Source of the DNA: an uncultured Lachnospiraceae bacterium
Lineage (GTDB): Bacteria; Bacillota; Clostridia; Lachnospirales; Lachnospiraceae
NCBI GenBank assembly: GCA_910577445.1
Contig: CAJTMZ010000109.1
Coordinates: forward strand, 1-7,500
Length of the DNA: 7,500 bases
Reading direction: 5' to 3'
Shown here: in pieces, positions 5,671-7,500 of the stretch
Layout of the letters: the number at the start of each line of letters is the position of its first letter
Position numbering within the stretch: the first letter of the stretch is position 1
Translations under genes and position numbers: made by a program
The notes under the pieces: model-generated
Databases searched by the model: none
Seen by the model: the letters and a program-made list of their open reading frames with translations, nothing else
Told to the model about the DNA's origin: nothing

Positions 5671-6795
5671 TTATCCAGATACCGTCTCCTGCAAAAAGCC
5701 GAGAATCACTTTCGTTCCCTTTCCCGGCCCGGACTTTACCCGGATGGTGTGGGACAGCCTCCCCATAATCTGGTCGCACAGATACAGGCCAATCCCCGTC
5801 GATTTCCTGTCCATCCTTCCGTTATACCCGGTAAAGCCTCTCTCAAAAATCCTGGGCAAATCGCTCTTTTTGATGCCGATTCCCGTATCCTCTATGACAA
5901 AACAGGAAGTCCTTCCTTCCCGCATATTGCCTTCCGCATCCGCGCCATAGATTGCGATACCGCCCTTGCGGGTATATTTCAGCGCGTTGGAAAAGACCTG
6001 CTCCACCACAAAGCACAGCCATTTTTCGTCCGTCACCGCCCGCAGCTCAAACTCTTCCATCCGAAAAGAAAGACCGCTTCTCAAAAACAGCACGGAATAT
6101 TTTTTAACCGCCTGCTTTACAATATCCGACACTTCACAGCTTTTGAAAAGCAAATCCGAGGAAAGGCTGTCCAGCCTTGCAAAATAGAGGGCCATTTCCG
6201 CATACCGCTCAATCTTGAACAGCTCCTCCCTCTCTCTTTGCCTCTCCCGGCCCGGCCTCCCGGCTCCTGTGCCGTCGTTCTCTCCCGGCTCTCCGGCGCT
6301 CTCTTCGCCCTTCGACGCAAATTCCCCGGAGCCATCGTCCTCCTGCAGAAGAAGCCGCATGGCCGCTATGGGCGTCTTAATCTGGTGAATCCACATGGTA
6401 TAGTAGTCCGCCATATCCCGCTTTTTCTTGTCGTATTCCGTAAGAAGTTTTCTTTTTTCCCGTTCCGAATCTTCCACCGCCTGCCGGTACAACCGCTCTG
6501 GCAGGGTCTCCGCCTCCGGGAACGCCTCCGACTTTTCCTCCTCACGCTGTAATGCGAGCATCAGAGCCTGGCATTTCCTATAATAACCGAAAAAATCCCA
6601 CACAAGAAATACCGTACCGAAAAACAGCGCAAGCTCTAACGCATAAAACATATTTTGAGAAATCTCCTCATATCCGTAAAGAAAGCTCACTATGTAAAAT
6701 ACTGCCGCCATAAACAGGTAACCCAAAATCAGCCTGAACTTTTCTTTCAGATAGGACCTCCAAATCAATCCGCCCTTTTTCTTTGTATTCATCAT
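5671..6795 (-). CDS. bceS: BceS-type intramembrane-sensing histidine kinase
   Basis: A 374-residue sensor kinase of the BceS class. Two helices (about 22-41 and 50-70) are separated by only some 8 residues, so there is no external sensor domain; by family knowledge the signal comes from the BceAB transporter. The dimerisation region has the phospho-acceptor H137 in MWIHQIKTPIAAM, followed by an ATPase domain with N-box N270 (QVFSNALKYT), G1 DTGIG (303-307), RIFERGFTG (315-323) and G2 GIGLYL (334-339). Unusually, a Gly/Glu/Arg-rich stretch at about 152-188 separates the two dimerisation helices, making the protein longer than the usual 330-350 residues. The ATG at 6795 overlaps the regulator stop (ATGA); GAGGG (6800-6804) precedes it. 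The next codon is also ATG (6792) and is an equally possible start. An upstream extension to 6918 overlaps the regulator gene and is rejected. Confidence 0.93.
   Translation of the reverse strand: MMNTKKKGGLIWRSYLKEKFRLILGYLFMAAVFYIVSFLYGYEEISQNMFYALELALFFGTVFLVWDFFGYYRKCQALMLALQREEEKSEAFPEAETLPERLYRQAVEDSEREKRKLLTEYDKKKRDMADYYTMWIHQIKTPIAAMRLLLQEDDGSGEFASKGEESAGEPGENDGTGAGRPGRERQREREELFKIERYAEMALYFARLDSLSSDLLFKSCEVSDIVKQAVKKYSVLFLRSGLSFRMEEFELRAVTDEKWLCFVVEQVFSNALKYTRKGGIAIYGADAEGNMREGRTSCFVIEDTGIGIKKSDLPRIFERGFTGYNGRMDRKSTGIGLYLCDQIMGRLSHTIRVKSGPGKGTKVILGFLQETVSG
6232..6342 (-). repeat. Low-complexity insertion in the kinase, with short DNA repeats
   Basis: This part of the kinase gene encodes a Gly/Glu/Arg/Ser-rich segment (residues about 152-188, e.g. 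ESAGEPGENDGTGAGRPG) between the two dimerisation helices. The DNA is much more GC- and purine-rich (minus strand) than its surroundings and holds repeats: plus-strand CTCCCGG at 6244, 6257 and 6282, with 10-bp copies CTCCCGGCTC at 6257-6266 and 6282-6291 and CTCTCCCGGC at 6242-6251 and 6280-6289. Growth by replication slippage is a plausible origin (inference). Confidence 0.6.
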
Positions 6796-7472
6796 GCTTC
6801 CCTCAGTTGGTACCCTACTCCCTTTTTCGTCAGAATAAAATTCTCTATTCCCGCCTCTTCCAGCTTTTTCCTGAGCCGGTTTATATTGACGGTCAGTGTA
6901 TTGTCGTCCACAAAACATTCGTTATCCCACAGTCTTTTCATAATACTGTCACGGCCTACCGTTCCCCCCGCCTTTTCATATAGAAGCTGCAGAATGCGAA
7001 ATTCGTTTTTTGACAGTTCCAGCTTTTTCCCCTGATACAGAAGGCTCATGTCCGTCAGGTTAAGAATGACGTTTCCGTGTTCCATAATTGCAGCGGACCG
7101 GTTCTGAAACGAGTAGGTTCTGCGCAGAATCGCCTGTACCTTGGCAAGAAGCACCTCCAAATCAAAGGGCTTTACCACAAAATCATCCCCGCCCATATTT
7201 ATCGCCATAACAATATTCATGTTGTCCGCGGCCGATGAGACAAATATGACCGGAACCTGCGAAATTTTCCGGATTTCCCCGCACCAGTAATACCCGTTGT
7301 AAAAGGGCAGCCCAATGTCCAGAAGCACAAGCTGGGGTGAAAAGGATGTAAATTCCGACAGGATATTTTCAAAATCTTTGGCACAGGCCGTCTCATAGCC
7401 CCACCCTGACAGATATTTGCTGATTTGATTTGAAATGGTGTGGTCGTCTTCTATTATCAGTATTTTGTACAT
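6792..7472 (-). CDS. bceR: BceR-type OmpR/PhoB-family response regulator
   Basis: A 226-residue DNA-binding response regulator. The receiver domain (about 2-118) has the acidic pocket E8, D9, D10, phospho-acceptor D52 (LLDIGLP), S80 in the Ser/Thr switch position, F98 as switch aromatic and K101 (VVKPF). A winged-helix domain (about 131-224) follows, with recognition-helix region DDNTLTVNINRLRKKL (189-204) and the final wing hairpin TKKGVGYQL. Length is standard for the family. The ATG is preceded by AGAGG at 7-nt spacing. It leads the operon and overlaps the kinase by 4 bp, so the pair is cognate. Its likely target is the operator at 5611-5645 before bceA. Its own promoter is beyond the window; only 28 bp upstream are visible. 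Subfamily assignment rests on operon context as well as sequence. Confidence 0.95.
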   Translation of the reverse strand: MYKILIIEDDHTISNQISKYLSGWGYETACAKDFENILSEFTSFSPQLVLLDIGLPFYNGYYWCGEIRKISQVPVIFVSSAADNMNIVMAINMGGDDFVVKPFDLEVLLAKVQAILRRTYSFQNRSAAIMEHGNVILNLTDMSLLYQGKKLELSKNEFRILQLLYEKAGGTVGRDSIMKRLWDNECFVDDNTLTVNINRLRKKLEEAGIENFILTKKGVGYQLREA

Positions 7473-7500
7473 TTTAAATCCTCTCGCTGTCGCGGCATTC

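Noticed and set aside
5551..6552. Long plus-strand open frame (333 codons) opposite the kinase gene
   Set aside because: It is antisense to a gene with complete kinase motifs, its translation is low-complexity and Pro/Arg/His-rich with no recognisable domain, and it lacks a convincing ribosome binding site.
6796..6918. Upstream extension of the kinase frame into the regulator gene
   Set aside because: It overlaps the end of the winged-helix domain in another frame, and the ATGA junction with a ribosome binding site explains the start.
2667..7472. A previously undescribed defence or sensing system
   Set aside because: Gene order, motifs and operator all fit the known BceRSAB peptide-antibiotic module; only details of the kinase insertion and permease domain look special.

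Overview
The window looks like the chromosome of a Gram-positive, low-to-medium GC anaerobe of the Firmicutes, most likely a Lachnospiraceae-type Clostridia. The basis is the protein families (a BceRSAB antimicrobial-peptide module and a YpsC-type RNA methyltransferase), strong AGGAGG-like ribosome binding sites and consensus sigma-A promoters. The genus-level guess is inference from protein style, not a database match. Every gene lies on the minus strand, so transcription runs from high to low coordinates. There is no mobile element, CRISPR array or broken gene, and no stretch over 300 bases lacks a gene.

Transcription order. (1) 7472-5671: a response regulator (bceR-type) and an intramembrane-sensing histidine kinase (bceS-type), joined by an ATGA stop/start overlap. 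Their promoter lies beyond the right edge. (2) 5670-5516: a 155-bp spacer with a 7-bp hairpin just after the kinase stop, a BceR-type operator (TGACA-N4-TGTAA) with an extra half-site two helical turns away, and a sigma-A promoter. (3) 5515-2667: the ABC ATPase (bceA-type) and the ten-helix permease with a large extracellular domain (bceB-type), 5 bp apart. (4) 2666-2527: a promoter and a leader with a potential hairpin. (5) 2526-138: a housekeeping operon of RlmL/YpsC-type rRNA methyltransferase, RdgB-type XTP/dITP pyrophosphatase and YfcE-type metallophosphodiesterase. A GC-rich palindromic spacer separates the first two genes, and an ATGA overlap joins the last two. (6) 112-1: a perfect consensus promoter driving tRNA-Pro(UGG), which is cut by the left edge after its anticodon arm.

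How they work together. By family knowledge, the BceAB transporter both removes peptide antibiotics from their lipid II-cycle targets and acts as the sensor. It signals to BceS, which phosphorylates BceR, and BceR activates bceAB through the operator seen here. The downstream genes are unrelated in function: rRNA modification, removal of non-canonical purine nucleotides, and phosphoesterase activity.

I do not see a clearly new system. The points most worth a second look are the operator architecture, a low-complexity repeat-derived insertion in the kinase dimerisation domain, the divergent extracellular domain of the permease, and the GC-rich palindromic spacer between rlmL and rdgB.
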